Of a stretch of 36,121 bases of DNA, positions 23,401 to 30,804 are shown piece after piece; positions within the stretch are counted from its first letter, which is position 1, and each line of letters opens with the position of its first letter. The stretch spans positions 1 to 36,121 of the forward strand of contig CANRHN010000015.1 of the NCBI GenBank assembly GCA_947630425.1, read 5' to 3'. Source of the stretch: an uncultured Clostridia bacterium. Lineage in GTDB: Bacteria; Bacillota; Clostridia; Christensenellales; CAG-314. A program made the translations under genes and the position numbers. The notes under the pieces are model-generated. The model was not told the DNA's origin and did no database searches. It was given only the letters and a program-made list of their open reading frames with translations.

Positions 23401-25610
23401 TACGTTACTTGATTTGAGCCTTCAAGACCGCACACCACGTCGCCTTGAACGGTAGAGCCCTCCGCAATGCAGATTTTGCCGCCCGCCTCGGTTGATTGCA
23501 CCGTTCCCCAAAAGGTTGCTCCGCCGCCAACGCCGATGTTGAGCGTTCCGTTGACAATCAACGTCCCGTTGGTTTTGTAACCGTAAGTTTTCAGCTGTGC
23601 CGCGGTGGGGTACTGCTTTCCTGCCAAGGCGGATTGAGTCATTCCGTCCAACACCTGCAAGCCGCCGCCCTTGTTGACGTTTAACGTGGCGTCGCTATCC
23701 ACCGTGATTTGCGAACCGGGCATCAGCAGAACCCTGTGCTGAATTGTGTAGTTGCCGTTTTTCAACTCCAAGTCGTAGTTATACGGCAACGGGAAGTAAA
23801 CCTTATCTGTGGAAACGGTTTGACTTAACAATTCATTTAATTTCACTTTTAGTTCCATTTTTCCCATTTGGGCGCCGCCGTTGAAAACAACCTTGGTTTT
23901 GCCTATATGATTGGTGTTGTTTGCCTCGCTTGTTGTGACAGTGCCGCTGTTGGGATCGTAAACGGAATTTACGTAAGCCCCCTCTTCCAACAAAAACATT
24001 GCGTTTGAACCGTAGCCTATCAAATTGACGTCCGATTCGTTATATTGTTTGATTGAAACAGTATAGAGCTGTACGTGAGCGACAAGTTTGCCGCCGTAGT
24101 TGATTGTGTAGCCCTGCTTTGTTTGAATGTTGACCATTGCGTATCTGCTGAAGGGCGACTGTCCCGCATTGTACAACGACAGAGTGTTAGAACCGCCTGT
24201 AAAGTCCATAACAATATAGGGTTGTTTGAGAACGCCGCCGTTGTTGACGGTAATACCGCCGTTGCCGTTGACAAGCCCGAACACCTCCATGTTGCCACCC
24301 GATTCGATGGTAAGATTACCGTTCAAAGTCAGCTCCGAATAAGGTCCGGACGTGTGCCCCTGCAAACCTTGAGCGGGGTAGTACATAACACCTCCCACTC
24401 GCAACGTGCCGTGTACAGTAACGTTTCCGTTGACAACGGTGTGCATATAACGATACAACGAGGGATTGGACCAAGCAAAATTTGTTGAAGAACCCGTCGG
24501 GTTGTTGCTCGAGTCGTTTGTGTTTTTACCGAAATAGTCCCCTTCCGCATTGTAGGGCAACACAAGCGTTTTGCCTGCCGGTACAACGATGTCTTGATCC
24601 AATCCTTTTTCGTTAGACATCATTATCACGCTGCTGTTTGCCTCAAACGCGCTGTCAAAAGAGGTATAGAACGTGTTTCCCGCACGGGCGACAAAGCGTC
24701 CGAATTCGTCGATTACGCAGTTGAGAGTGACCGACTGTGATACCGTAAAGGTGTACGAGGGGGTTTCCGTCAAAATTTCTCCGTTTTCGTTTTCCCAACA
24801 GTAAAATTGTCCTCTTTCGTTGGGTTTGGCAACAAAAGTAAGCGTCGTTCCCATGGGAACTTGCGCAACGCCTTCTTGTAATTCTACGCCCTCTACAGTT
24901 CCGTAATCCGAGTTGGAAACATTTACGGTAACTGCAAATTTTTGAATGAAGTATCTTAAATTACTTACGGTCAAAGTGGCACCGGCTTTATATGTGGTGA
25001 AAAGACCCTTGTGGTTGCTTCCCGTGACGGAACAGCTCAAGTATACATACTCTGTCCCCGACGGAACGGCAAGCGTCACCGTGGCAGTAGAACCGCTGAT
25101 GCTGACAACAACTCCGCTTTGCGCGGTTTCCGATATGGCGTCGTTGGCATGTTTGGATAATAACACCGAGGCGCTTTCCTTGTTGTAAGCAACTCCCACC
25201 GACGCGGAGGATTGGGCAGATGAAGAACCAACTAATCCATCTTGTTTGGTATTCAGTTCGATTTGAAACTCCAAATTTATAACACTTGACGTTTTTTCTC
25301 GGAAATTTATTTTCAAACCCGATGTTTTTGTAACAGATCCGTCCGAACCCGAGCCTTCCGATTGCGCCAGACTTGCCGATTGACCGGAAACCGACCAATC
25401 GTCCGCATTTGCACCTACGCTTTCGATGGACGCAATTTTGTCTGCTCCTTCGGTTACAATGCCCGTTCCGACGTCCTTGGCATAGGCTTTGTTGTCAAAC
25501 AAGTTTGTTTTTAAGTCCGCTTCGGCAACAAAAACGCATGCGACTATGAGCGCGGACAAAAGGATCGTCAGCGCGACCTTCCACTTTAACGTGCTTTTCT
25601 GTTTGGTCAT
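17430..25610 (-). CDS. Giant surface protein with about 20 MBG-like repeats
   Basis: This 2726-residue exported protein has an N-terminal signal or anchor segment (about 10-30). A bacterial-repeat module (226-300) ends in a VTLNCV strand. A Gly/Asn-rich region (about 340-740), with strands such as LTLNGNLTI, looks like a right-handed beta-helix. A Cys motif follows (HQCGVLGCEH, 819-828). From about 915 to 2560 run some 20 repeats of 75-90 residues, each opening with YNGK, YTG or similar followed by P, then a DVGTY or NAGTV turn: the MBG/YDG Ig-like type. The C-terminus has a helical part, then a membrane segment (about 2703-2722); no LPxTG is present. It is probably a long stalk or adhesin. 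The start at 25610 has GAGG six bases upstream; ATG 25613 is too close to it. Confidence 0.88.
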   Translation of the reverse strand: MTKQKSTLKWKVALTILLSALIVACVFVAEADLKTNLFDNKAYAKDVGTGIVTEGADKIASIESVGANADDWSVSGQSASLAQSEGSGSDGSVTKTSGLKINFREKTSSVINLEFQIELNTKQDGLVGSSSAQSSASVGVAYNKESASVLLSKHANDAISETAQSGVVVSISGSTATVTLAVPSGTEYVYLSCSVTGSNHKGLFTTYKAGATLTVSNLRYFIQKFAVTVNVSNSDYGTVEGVELQEGVAQVPMGTTLTFVAKPNERGQFYCWENENGEILTETPSYTFTVSQSVTLNCVIDEFGRFVARAGNTFYTSFDSAFEANSSVIMMSNEKGLDQDIVVPAGKTLVLPYNAEGDYFGKNTNDSSNNPTGSSTNFAWSNPSLYRYMHTVVNGNVTVHGTLRVGGVMYYPAQGLQGHTSGPYSELTLNGNLTIESGGNMEVFGLVNGNGGITVNNGGVLKQPYIVMDFTGGSNTLSLYNAGQSPFSRYAMVNIQTKQGYTINYGGKLVAHVQLYTVSIKQYNESDVNLIGYGSNAMFLLEEGAYVNSVYDPNSGTVTTSEANNTNHIGKTKVVFNGGAQMGKMELKVKLNELLSQTVSTDKVYFPLPYNYDLELKNGNYTIQHRVLLMPGSQITVDSDATLNVNKGGGLQVLDGMTQSALAGKQYPTAAQLKTYGYKTNGTLIVNGTLNIGVGGGATFWGTVQSTEAGGKICIAEGSTVQGDVVCGLEGSNQVTYKQTARVWDKAHGVIANLEAGKNYTSVISEKWVMTCADASLPQVEGMQGAWKEDHDDHNIDWSPLETDPKPTASNRVTTLTHQCGVLGCEHTDSKRLLYTPASIDSVVYKGAEYTSDEIKTLIDKYFGTTAQPLNVTVDLGGSTVLKAATYNLNVTLPADCVWWSGGEYQSDAKTVSLTVVPFALTDSNVEQVASQQYSGSRLTPQVTVRFNGDELTLGSDFNVTWSGELTDVATYTGTVKGTGNFNGEVSVTFAVTPKEVTQAAVEAQELTYTGKAQTPAISVDGFAEQDYDVVFDEDADRTNAGTVQFTVKFKGNYTGTLSGSFVINKASANSVEVNLEQTSFEYNGQTVTPTVTVKLGEVVLSEEDYAVNTGNHVDVTDEATVTVTLSDKNFDGNLEQTAHFSITAKSVTLSEVRTQHVTYNGKAQNPASVAEVDFKQSGLVERDNVMVTLSVNGGRGATNAGSYNVTATLVGNKASNYKLAQTQFTDAFVVDKAALETLLLDHETHEYTGRRTEIDSAHVKSLTAQGGLNVAAEYYTLSVSADNWNAGTVVTVTATATEQSNFSGSANATFTITAKDASHSKVTVAEGVYVYNKQPHTPEVTVELDGFEFVAGKDFDVDYHDNVNAGTVTVTVNFKGNFCGSASDAENGSFEIVAKTITVTLDKQTVIYNGSSQSARANDGYRIEGLENGDEITLTLSSASLTNVGKTALKAELAGDETTLDNYTVSGSLELAEGFEVLPADISDKATVTVSGTYVYNNEQHRPESENISVTVTGVRGVVTFEIDCYGGNVNVKDGGTVTVKGTGNFTGKATGTFAIERAAVTIKAANKSSHAGEQREELTAYVSDGKLFDDGNRVLQCVTLSVDGDVPSAQSGARFTIKAQYVDDGTEANGNYAVSVQNGTYTVTDAVFKDMIFDNDSVVYDGAQHGLTVSNAPDGAESVYTYFKGEQQLEQMPVDAGTYKVVANVTLQQENHTYTTEQEAELTITRKSATIVLQKQTAVYTGGDLNVEQGKWSWGDDVLSQDKEYLTVTLAGTGKKVGAYTVTAIVGGDKAANYNFGTSTTLQRGFSVTVKNVTLVIHNQEAVYSGKPLNVTTSPELFELTEIAEGDEVTVTLKGSRTNVGTADITADVSGEDAYNYNVQVTNGIFTVQPKPADGATVSVSGSFVYNGKAKEPVPTVTLDDSVLERDNFELSYSDNTDAGNATVTVRFKGNYSGEASQNFTISPKSATITVNKYTLTYNGAEQSASGASVTFGNVETTDLGGVTATVTGSGKDVGTYPVSVSYGGDRARNYTFRILGASTAFVIEAASVTSVEVQGKLTYNGSEQTPAVVVKAGELTVGDDSYSISFDENVNRTDAADGIAFKVVASGNFKGELSGTFDILPCQVVSPTLRQNGTATYNGQEQKPEFTITFGGKSLVADKDYTLLYGNNINAGSDALVTVTFRGNYSGVATKNFTINKKAATLTLKAQTAAYNGETQTASSLDSYYEWSGLVEGDVDGLTVTLAGSRKDVGSVRITASITGEKANNYTFTTSQNVNFSITKASVAVTVKNQTVTYTGTLQTAQTGSEFWTVDGTVFANDDLLLEVAGRGTAAGEYDLTLTSGNGNYNVNYNEGEAKLVILPKEIVVTLQDKTSVYGNALEPFTFSAEGVTDADKATLQVRDYLTITSDVTTKPTFGRHTITATATNPKNYTIRVVDGTYSITARPVTVTLPSYTRDYNKQPAQVNDLGNAVADNLANGDAVDDLNLTLSIAGEHVNVGDYAVTAVWNNENYNVSFVEGNYKITKYDVSDEAFFFLLVGDFYDAQENVLHAVFTGESLTVSGYAIFYGFEDTDTIDVQPSILQITSGGSFSVVLDVVDDNYQGSQTFTVEVEDKSTVHLDKVLARLHELADDLTTDELTLDDFDVMRQVYQLLNSLSDEERAQAGDELEHFDELVACWNSAANDNDVVKTAQIVADAPINWLFATAASLSALLAACYVVAKGGLL

Positions 25611-25629
25611 CATTCACCTCTACTTCTTC

Positions 25630-25658
25630 AATAATATTTGCAATTTGCTAATATTATT
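25630..25658. other. Inverted repeat in the leader of the giant gene
   Basis: AATAATATT (25630-25638) is inverted at 25650-25658 with an 11-bp loop, and ATTTGC recurs three times nearby. It lies between promoter and ribosome site and may fold in the leader RNA or bind a regulator. Confidence 0.4.
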
Positions 25659-25717
25659 TGCAAACCAAATTGAAGCTGAAACATTTTTGAACTTTGGTAA
25701 AGTTGTTTTTTATATAT

Positions 25718-25746
25718 AATATACTCGATACACTACCCCAAGTCAA
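25718..25746 (-). promoter_or_regulatory. Promoter of the giant surface protein operon
   Basis: On the minus strand, TTGACT (25746-25741) and TATATT (25723-25718) are 17 bp apart. The leader is about 100 nt. Between 25747 and the terminator at 25873 there is AT-rich DNA with a short direct repeat (GCCGCAAAACAACAAAAA-like, 25829 and 25852) and no gene. Confidence 0.7.
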
Positions 25747-25872
25747 CTGTTTTGAATGATTTTTAAGAATTTTTTAATGTATAGCAAAAACAACTTTAAG
25801 ATTGTTTGAAGTTTGTTTTACGCAGACTTGCCGCAAAACAACAAAAATTTCGCCGCAAAACAACAAAAAAAC

Positions 25873-25902
25873 AAAAAAAGACCCTTGCAAAAAACAAGGG
25901 TC
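25873..25902 (-). terminator. Terminator of the glycerol-3-phosphate-type operon
   Basis: GACCCTTG (25880-25887) pairs with CAAGGGTC (25895-25902) around seven bases. On the minus strand it is followed by two T runs. It lies 40 bp after the stop at 25942. Confidence 0.85.
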
Positions 25903-25941
25903 AAGCAAAAATCGTTTTACACAAACGCAAACGTTTGAAAA

Positions 25942-27678
25942 TTACCAACGCGGACGAAGGAATTTTTTGTCTTTTTCCTTAAGGTCCAAGCCCAATGTGC
26001 CGCCGGGGTTCATCAAATTGTTCGGGTCGAAGTGTTTTTTCAACGCCTTGTATATTTCCATTTGACGAGAACCGATTTGTCCTTCCAGCCAAGGAGCAAA
26101 AAACTTGCCAATGCCGTGGTGATGGCTGATTGCCGCGCCGCTCTTTTGAATGTGATCGAGTATGCCGCTCCAATAGGAAACAAATTCGTCCAACTTGGTC
26201 ATTCGGGCAATGAAAATAAAGTACAAATTTGCGCCCTGCGGATAGCAATGTGACATGTGCGTCATGCAAATTGTGTCGGGGCGGCTGTGGCAGTAGTCGC
26301 GCACCATTTTATGCACGTGTTCCATTTGACTCCACCTTACGCTGCACTCCAACGTGTCCGTCATAACGCCGAAATCCTGCATGCTGTCGCGCAGATATGG
26401 GTCGTTGAAACGTCCCTTTTCCCATGCGGAAGTAACCGCACCCGTAAGGCTCATTGCTTTGTACTTTTTGCATATACGGCGGACATTGCGTTTGACATTT
26501 TTGCAAAAGCCTTTTTCGCCGTCGGTAAAGCCGAGGAACAAACACCGCTCTCCGGGCTTGTAACCGAAGGTCTTAAGCAAACCGTTCAGCGGACTTTCGT
26601 CCACGCCGTACATACGCATGGTGATGTCCGTTTCTTCGGGGTCGGACAGACGGAAAACGCTGGGTTTGCCGCACTCGCACTGCATAATTTCTCGAGCGGC
26701 TTCCATTGCGGAATGCCAATCCTTGAACATATAGCTGAATTTGTAGTGATTTTTAGGCATCCAACGGAAAATTTTGAGAGTGACATGCGTAAGCACGCCG
26801 AAAGTACCCTCACTGCCCATCATTATTTGATTGACGTCCGGACCCGTGGCGCGCGCGGGGAAGGCTTCCGTCTTGACAATGCCCGTCGGGGTGGCATACT
26901 CCTGCGCAATAACAATGTCCTCTATCTTTCCGTAGTAAGTGCTGTTTTGACCCGCGCCCCGCGTGACCGTCCAGCCGCCCACAGAGCTGTACTCAAACGA
27001 TTGAGGAAAATGTCCGCAAGTGTAGGCGCGCTTTGCGCCGAACAGTCTTACGGCGTCGCGCAAGGTTTCTTCCAACTTGGGACCGCTCATTCCCGCTTCC
27101 ACCGTTATGGTCTGATCCGTTTCGTTAAAATCCACCACCTTGTTGAAATGACGGCGCATATCCAACGATATACCGCCGCAAATCGGCTCTACTCCGCGCG
27201 TAACGGACGAACCGCCGCCGTAAACATACAACGGTACTTTGTGCTTTACGCAAAACGCGACGATTTTTTCAACGTGGTCTTTGTTTTCGGGATAGACAAC
27301 GGCGTCCGGTACATTTTCGGCAATGTGTTCTCTCAACCGAAGCAAATCGAACATTGTTTTGCCGTAAGCCACCGAAAGACGGTCGTAGTCCTCTGTGGAA
27401 ACGTTGTCGTCACCGACGATAAGGCGCAGTTCGTCCAGCAGCTCCTGACTTAGAGAACAGGGTTTTTCCAACTTGACAAGCTCCAGCCCCAACGGTTCGG
27501 CATACTGTTTGAAATCATCGTCCGTCAAGTGGAAGGTTTCCTTCATCATTTTGTAAAGCGCCTCTTTGGGCACTTTGTTGAAGGAGGGATCTCCCCATTT
27601 GAAAATGGAACGGTAGCTGCCTTTCGGGGGAAGCTCTTTGTACCAATGCGGTTCAAAGCCTTTGTACGGTTTGCTCAT
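25942..27678 (-). CDS. FAD-linked oxidase family, alkyldihydroxyacetonephosphate synthase-like
   Basis: This 578-residue flavoprotein has an FAD_binding_4 (PCMH) domain, with VPLYVYGGGSSVTRG near 150 and SSVGGW and MGSEGTFG further on, and a C-terminal FAD-oxidase domain. The triple His in SHHHGIGK (about 519-521) is the hallmark of alkyl-DHAP synthase, which exchanges the acyl group of acyl-DHAP for a fatty alcohol to make an ether bond. Related D-lactate, glycolate and 2-hydroxyglutarate dehydrogenases usually lack that triplet. It is the last gene of the operon, 4 bp after the FGGY kinase, with an AGGAG site. Neither an acyl-DHAP synthesis gene nor a fatty alcohol gene is seen nearby, so it may instead oxidise a phosphorylated polyol or hydroxy acid. 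The start at 27678 is clear. Confidence 0.85.
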   Translation of the reverse strand: MSKPYKGFEPHWYKELPPKGSYRSIFKWGDPSFNKVPKEALYKMMKETFHLTDDDFKQYAEPLGLELVKLEKPCSLSQELLDELRLIVGDDNVSTEDYDRLSVAYGKTMFDLLRLREHIAENVPDAVVYPENKDHVEKIVAFCVKHKVPLYVYGGGSSVTRGVEPICGGISLDMRRHFNKVVDFNETDQTITVEAGMSGPKLEETLRDAVRLFGAKRAYTCGHFPQSFEYSSVGGWTVTRGAGQNSTYYGKIEDIVIAQEYATPTGIVKTEAFPARATGPDVNQIMMGSEGTFGVLTHVTLKIFRWMPKNHYKFSYMFKDWHSAMEAAREIMQCECGKPSVFRLSDPEETDITMRMYGVDESPLNGLLKTFGYKPGERCLFLGFTDGEKGFCKNVKRNVRRICKKYKAMSLTGAVTSAWEKGRFNDPYLRDSMQDFGVMTDTLECSVRWSQMEHVHKMVRDYCHSRPDTICMTHMSHCYPQGANLYFIFIARMTKLDEFVSYWSGILDHIQKSGAAISHHHGIGKFFAPWLEGQIGSRQMEIYKALKKHFDPNNLMNPGGTLGLDLKEKDKKFLRPRW

Positions 27679-27682
27679 ATCA

Positions 27683-29212
27683 TTACTCCTTTTCCAAATA
27701 TTTGTAAAAGCTTTGCAGCTTTGCATACAGCTTGAGATAGATGTTGCGGTAAATGTGATCGTATGTGACAACAGCCGTCGGTTCCGGCTCGAAAACGTCG
27801 GTGTAATGCACCATGTTTTTTATCGCTTCGTGTTCGGTTGAGTACACTCCGCAGGACACAAACGCAACAACTGCCGCGCCTAAAGCGCTTGTTTCGTAGG
27901 TTTGAACGCGTTTGACGGGCTTGTTGAAGATGTCGGCGGCTATCTGACAGATAAGATCGCTTTGCGAACCGCCGCCCGACACGGCAATATAGTCTATCTT
28001 TTGCTTGCCGCGCCGCTCCATGCGCTCCAAGCCCTCTCGAAGGGCAAAATCTATTCCCTCTATGATGGCGCGGTAAACGTGTGCACGCGTGTGGAAGTCG
28101 GAAAAACCTATTATCGAGCCGCGCGCCTCTGGAGTTGTCAAACCCGCCTGCCAAAAGGGTTGAAGAATCAATCCGTCGCTTCCCGCGGGTATTGCTTCGA
28201 TTTCCTCGTTCATTATTTCCTCGACGGATTTGCCCATTTCTTCCGCGCGTTTTTCAAGGTGACGCGCAAAATTTTGTTTGAACCAACTGATCATCCAATA
28301 GCCGCGGAATATTTGCACCTCGGGATTGTAGTACTCCTTGAGTACGGCGGGGTACGCAGGCATAAAGGGCTCGGGCTCGAAGTACTTTTTTGTGGAAAAC
28401 TGTACCGTAGACGTCGTGCCGAAGCTGACGGAAGCCACGTTTCCGTCCACGCAACCGACGCCGACCGTTTCGCACCCCTTGTCCGAACCGGAGGCAATCA
28501 CCTTTAGTCCGACGGGCAAGCCCGTTTTGGCGGCGCACTGCGGACTGATCGTGCCCATAACGTCGCCGGGAGAACACAACGGGATCATGTACTTCAAATC
28601 CAGCTCGTAAACGGGAAACACCAAATCCTTTTCCCTGAGATACCGCTTGTTTTTGTGGTCGAAGGGGAAATGACCTATTGTTGACGCATAGCTGTCGATG
28701 AGGTTTCCCGTCAACAAATAGTTGATGTATGCCGAAATGTGTACCACTTTGCTCACTTTTGCCCACAGCTCCGGTTCGTGCTGCATGATCCAACGCGTTT
28801 TTACCTTGCTTCTGATGGCATTGATCGTGCGAGTCATGCCTGCAATCTTAAACAGCAGGTTGTGCTTGCTGTTCAAGGGGGCGGATGTGTCCGCAACGCG
28901 TTGATCGCTCCAAAGTATCAAATTGCGCAGCACGTTGTTGTTTTCGTCCAACAACACCGCCGTGTCGCGAAAGGTGTCTACGCTCATTGCTATCACGTCT
29001 TTCATCAAATCGGCATGTTCGGAGGTAAGCTTGCGCGTGATGTCGCACAGAACGCCCCAATACATCGCCATTGTTTGCTCCATATAGCCGTTTTCCTTGC
29101 TGATATACGGCTCGTACTTGACCTGTTCTTTGTGCAGCAAGTTGCCTTTTTCGTCGAATATGATGCCGCGCATGCTTTGAGTGCCGACGTCTATCACCAA
29201 TACATTACTCAT
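27683..29212 (-). CDS. FGGY-family carbohydrate/polyol kinase
   Basis: This 509-residue ATP-dependent kinase has two actin-like domains. The N-terminal phosphate loop is DVGTQSMRG (8-16). A LIDSYAST segment near 190 holds the probable catalytic Asp, an SFGTTSTV segment contacts nucleotide, and the C-terminal GGGSQSD loop binds adenosine. The overall length equals that of glycerol kinases and xylulokinases. Its position between G3P-dehydrogenase-type flavoproteins and an alkyl-DHAP-synthase-like enzyme argues for glycerol, dihydroxyacetone or a related polyol as substrate, but the sequence is not a plain GlpK, so the substrate is open. Its start overlaps the end of the DUF1667 gene by 8 bp, showing tight coupling. 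Confidence 0.88.
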   Translation of the reverse strand: MSNVLVIDVGTQSMRGIIFDEKGNLLHKEQVKYEPYISKENGYMEQTMAMYWGVLCDITRKLTSEHADLMKDVIAMSVDTFRDTAVLLDENNNVLRNLILWSDQRVADTSAPLNSKHNLLFKIAGMTRTINAIRSKVKTRWIMQHEPELWAKVSKVVHISAYINYLLTGNLIDSYASTIGHFPFDHKNKRYLREKDLVFPVYELDLKYMIPLCSPGDVMGTISPQCAAKTGLPVGLKVIASGSDKGCETVGVGCVDGNVASVSFGTTSTVQFSTKKYFEPEPFMPAYPAVLKEYYNPEVQIFRGYWMISWFKQNFARHLEKRAEEMGKSVEEIMNEEIEAIPAGSDGLILQPFWQAGLTTPEARGSIIGFSDFHTRAHVYRAIIEGIDFALREGLERMERRGKQKIDYIAVSGGGSQSDLICQIAADIFNKPVKRVQTYETSALGAAVVAFVSCGVYSTEHEAIKNMVHYTDVFEPEPTAVVTYDHIYRNIYLKLYAKLQSFYKYLEKE

Positions 29213-29564
29213 TTTCTTTCTCCATTTCTGTTGTAGTTATAAGTCTTACGCCCGTGCCGAAAAGGTTGACAGCAAGTGTCGATCCGATGGGCAAGGGTTT
29301 GTCTACCACGATATTATTGCAAAGGGTCATCAAATCGAAAATTTTGCTTTTGGGAATTTCTCCGTCCGTTTTGACGGACACCACAGGGTAGCCTGCCACA
29401 GTGGTTTTTACCGACGTGGTTACGCTGCGCGTCGGATTGGTAAGCTCGTTTACCGCAAAGCTCTCTCCTCGCTTACATTTGTTGCCGCTTACAACAATTT
29501 CGCCCTCTTTTTGCTCTACGGAAAGCCTGCAGCCGTTGGGACACACGATACACACCATCTCCAT
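29205..29564 (-). CDS. DUF1667 Cys-cluster protein of the G3P operon
   Basis: This 119-residue protein has an N-terminal CxxCxxxC (Cys5, 8, 12) and a fourth Cys30 in NKCKRG, a pattern that could bind an iron-sulfur cluster or zinc. The DUF1667 family is typically found next to two flavoproteins and a glycerol kinase in Clostridia and Thermotogae, where it probably serves as a small electron-transfer or assembly partner. It starts 1 bp after the flavoprotein stop and overlaps the FGGY kinase. GGAGG lies nine bases upstream of ATG 29564. The role is inferred from neighbours. Confidence 0.88.
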   Translation of the reverse strand: MEMVCIVCPNGCRLSVEQKEGEIVVSGNKCKRGESFAVNELTNPTRSVTTSVKTTVAGYPVVSVKTDGEIPKSKIFDLMTLCNNIVVDKPLPIGSTLAVNLFGTGVRLITTTEMEKENE

Positions 29565-29565
29565 A

Positions 29566-30804
29566 CTACTTGTCCTCCAAAGTAATTGTAATATCGTTCA
29601 ACGCCTTTGCTTTGCCGAAATCCACCACGATCCGTTCCATTTCGGGAGGTAAAAGTTTGCCATACACGCGCGTAAACAGCGTTTCGCCGTCCGCCGTGAC
29701 GGTAAGTCGTTGATTTGTGAGTTCCTCGCTTGCGCGGAAGTACATTACCACCTTGTCAAGCCGTGAATTGACGTCTAAACGTTGCGGAACAACGTACAAC
29801 AATTTTCCTGCGGCTTCGATTTTTCTCAAATCGCGCGACAAACCGTGCTGCGCGCTGTCACCGCCCGCAATTTCGCCGCTTTCGGAAACATAATCCACCA
29901 AATCGTTGACATGCAGCGCATTTCCGCAAGCATAAATTCCGTCGGCGAGCGTCTGACAGTTTTGGTCCACTATCGCGCCCTTTGTTTTGGGGTCGAGGGG
30001 CACTTTCAACTCGCGCGCAAGCTCGTTTTCCGGAATGAGTCCAACCGCCAACACAAGGCAATCGCAGTCCACAAGCGTTTCCGTGCCTGCTATCGGGCGC
30101 ATTTGTTCGTCCACATCGCTGATTTCCACCCGCTGCAATCTGTCTGTGCCGAAAATGCGGGTGACGGTTTTGGAAAGATGCAACGGAATGTCAAAGTCGT
30201 TTAAGCACTGCTGAATGTTGCGGGTGAGACCGCTCGGCGTGGGCTTTGCTTCGTAAACGCCCACCACATTCGCGCCCTCGAGAGTAAATCTGCGCGCCAT
30301 TATAAGACCGATGTCTCCGCTGCCCAAAATGACGACCTTTTTGCCGGGCATAATCCCGAGAATGTTTACCAAATTTTGCGCCGCGCCTGCGGTGTACACA
30401 CCCGCACAGCGGTCGCCGTGAATACCTATCGCATTTTTTGTACGCTCGCGGCAACCCGTTGCCAACACAATTTTGTCACACTCGACATTCACCAAGCCGT
30501 CTTTGCACACATAGGTGATTTGATATGTTTTCCCGCGTTTAACCGTACGAGTAACAAAGCTAAAAAGGCTTACTTGTACATTTGTTTGTTTGAGCTGTTT
30601 TACAAATCTGTCTGCGTACTCCGGTCCGGAAAGCTTTTCGCCGAAACGCACCACCCCGAATCCATCATGTATGCACTGCTTCAAAATGCCGCCGAGACGC
30701 GCTTCGCGTTCTATCAGCAACACACTTGCGCCGCCTTCCGACGCGCGAATTGCAGCCGCAAGACCAGCAGGACCGCCGCCTATCACAACAACGTCGTACT
30801 TCAT
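29566..30804 (-). CDS. NAD(P)/FAD-dependent oxidoreductase (second flavoprotein)
   Basis: This 412-residue flavoprotein has an N-terminal FAD-binding GGGPAG (9-14), a GCRER segment, and a second Rossmann motif LGSGDIG near 160 for NAD(P). It resembles the small-subunit-like flavoproteins beside GlpA-type dehydrogenases and the HcnB/opine-oxidase group. It likely takes electrons from the GlpA-like partner and passes them to NAD or to another carrier. Its ATG overlaps the upstream stop as ATGA, with an AGAGGT site. No redox-active CxxC of thioredoxin reductase is evident. The direction of electron flow is inference. Confidence 0.88.
   Translation of the reverse strand: MKYDVVVIGGGPAGLAAAIRASEGGASVLLIEREARLGGILKQCIHDGFGVVRFGEKLSGPEYADRFVKQLKQTNVQVSLFSFVTRTVKRGKTYQITYVCKDGLVNVECDKIVLATGCRERTKNAIGIHGDRCAGVYTAGAAQNLVNILGIMPGKKVVILGSGDIGLIMARRFTLEGANVVGVYEAKPTPSGLTRNIQQCLNDFDIPLHLSKTVTRIFGTDRLQRVEISDVDEQMRPIAGTETLVDCDCLVLAVGLIPENELARELKVPLDPKTKGAIVDQNCQTLADGIYACGNALHVNDLVDYVSESGEIAGGDSAQHGLSRDLRKIEAAGKLLYVVPQRLDVNSRLDKVVMYFRASEELTNQRLTVTADGETLFTRVYGKLLPPEMERIVVDFGKAKALNDITITLEDK

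Noticed and set aside
18000..25000. The regular repeats of the giant gene as a DNA-level tandem array
   Set aside because: Periodicity is at protein level with strong divergence; no long identical DNA repeats were seen by eye.
25829..25870. Short direct repeat suggesting a CRISPR array
   Set aside because: Only two A-rich copies a few bases apart, no spacers, no cas genes in the window.
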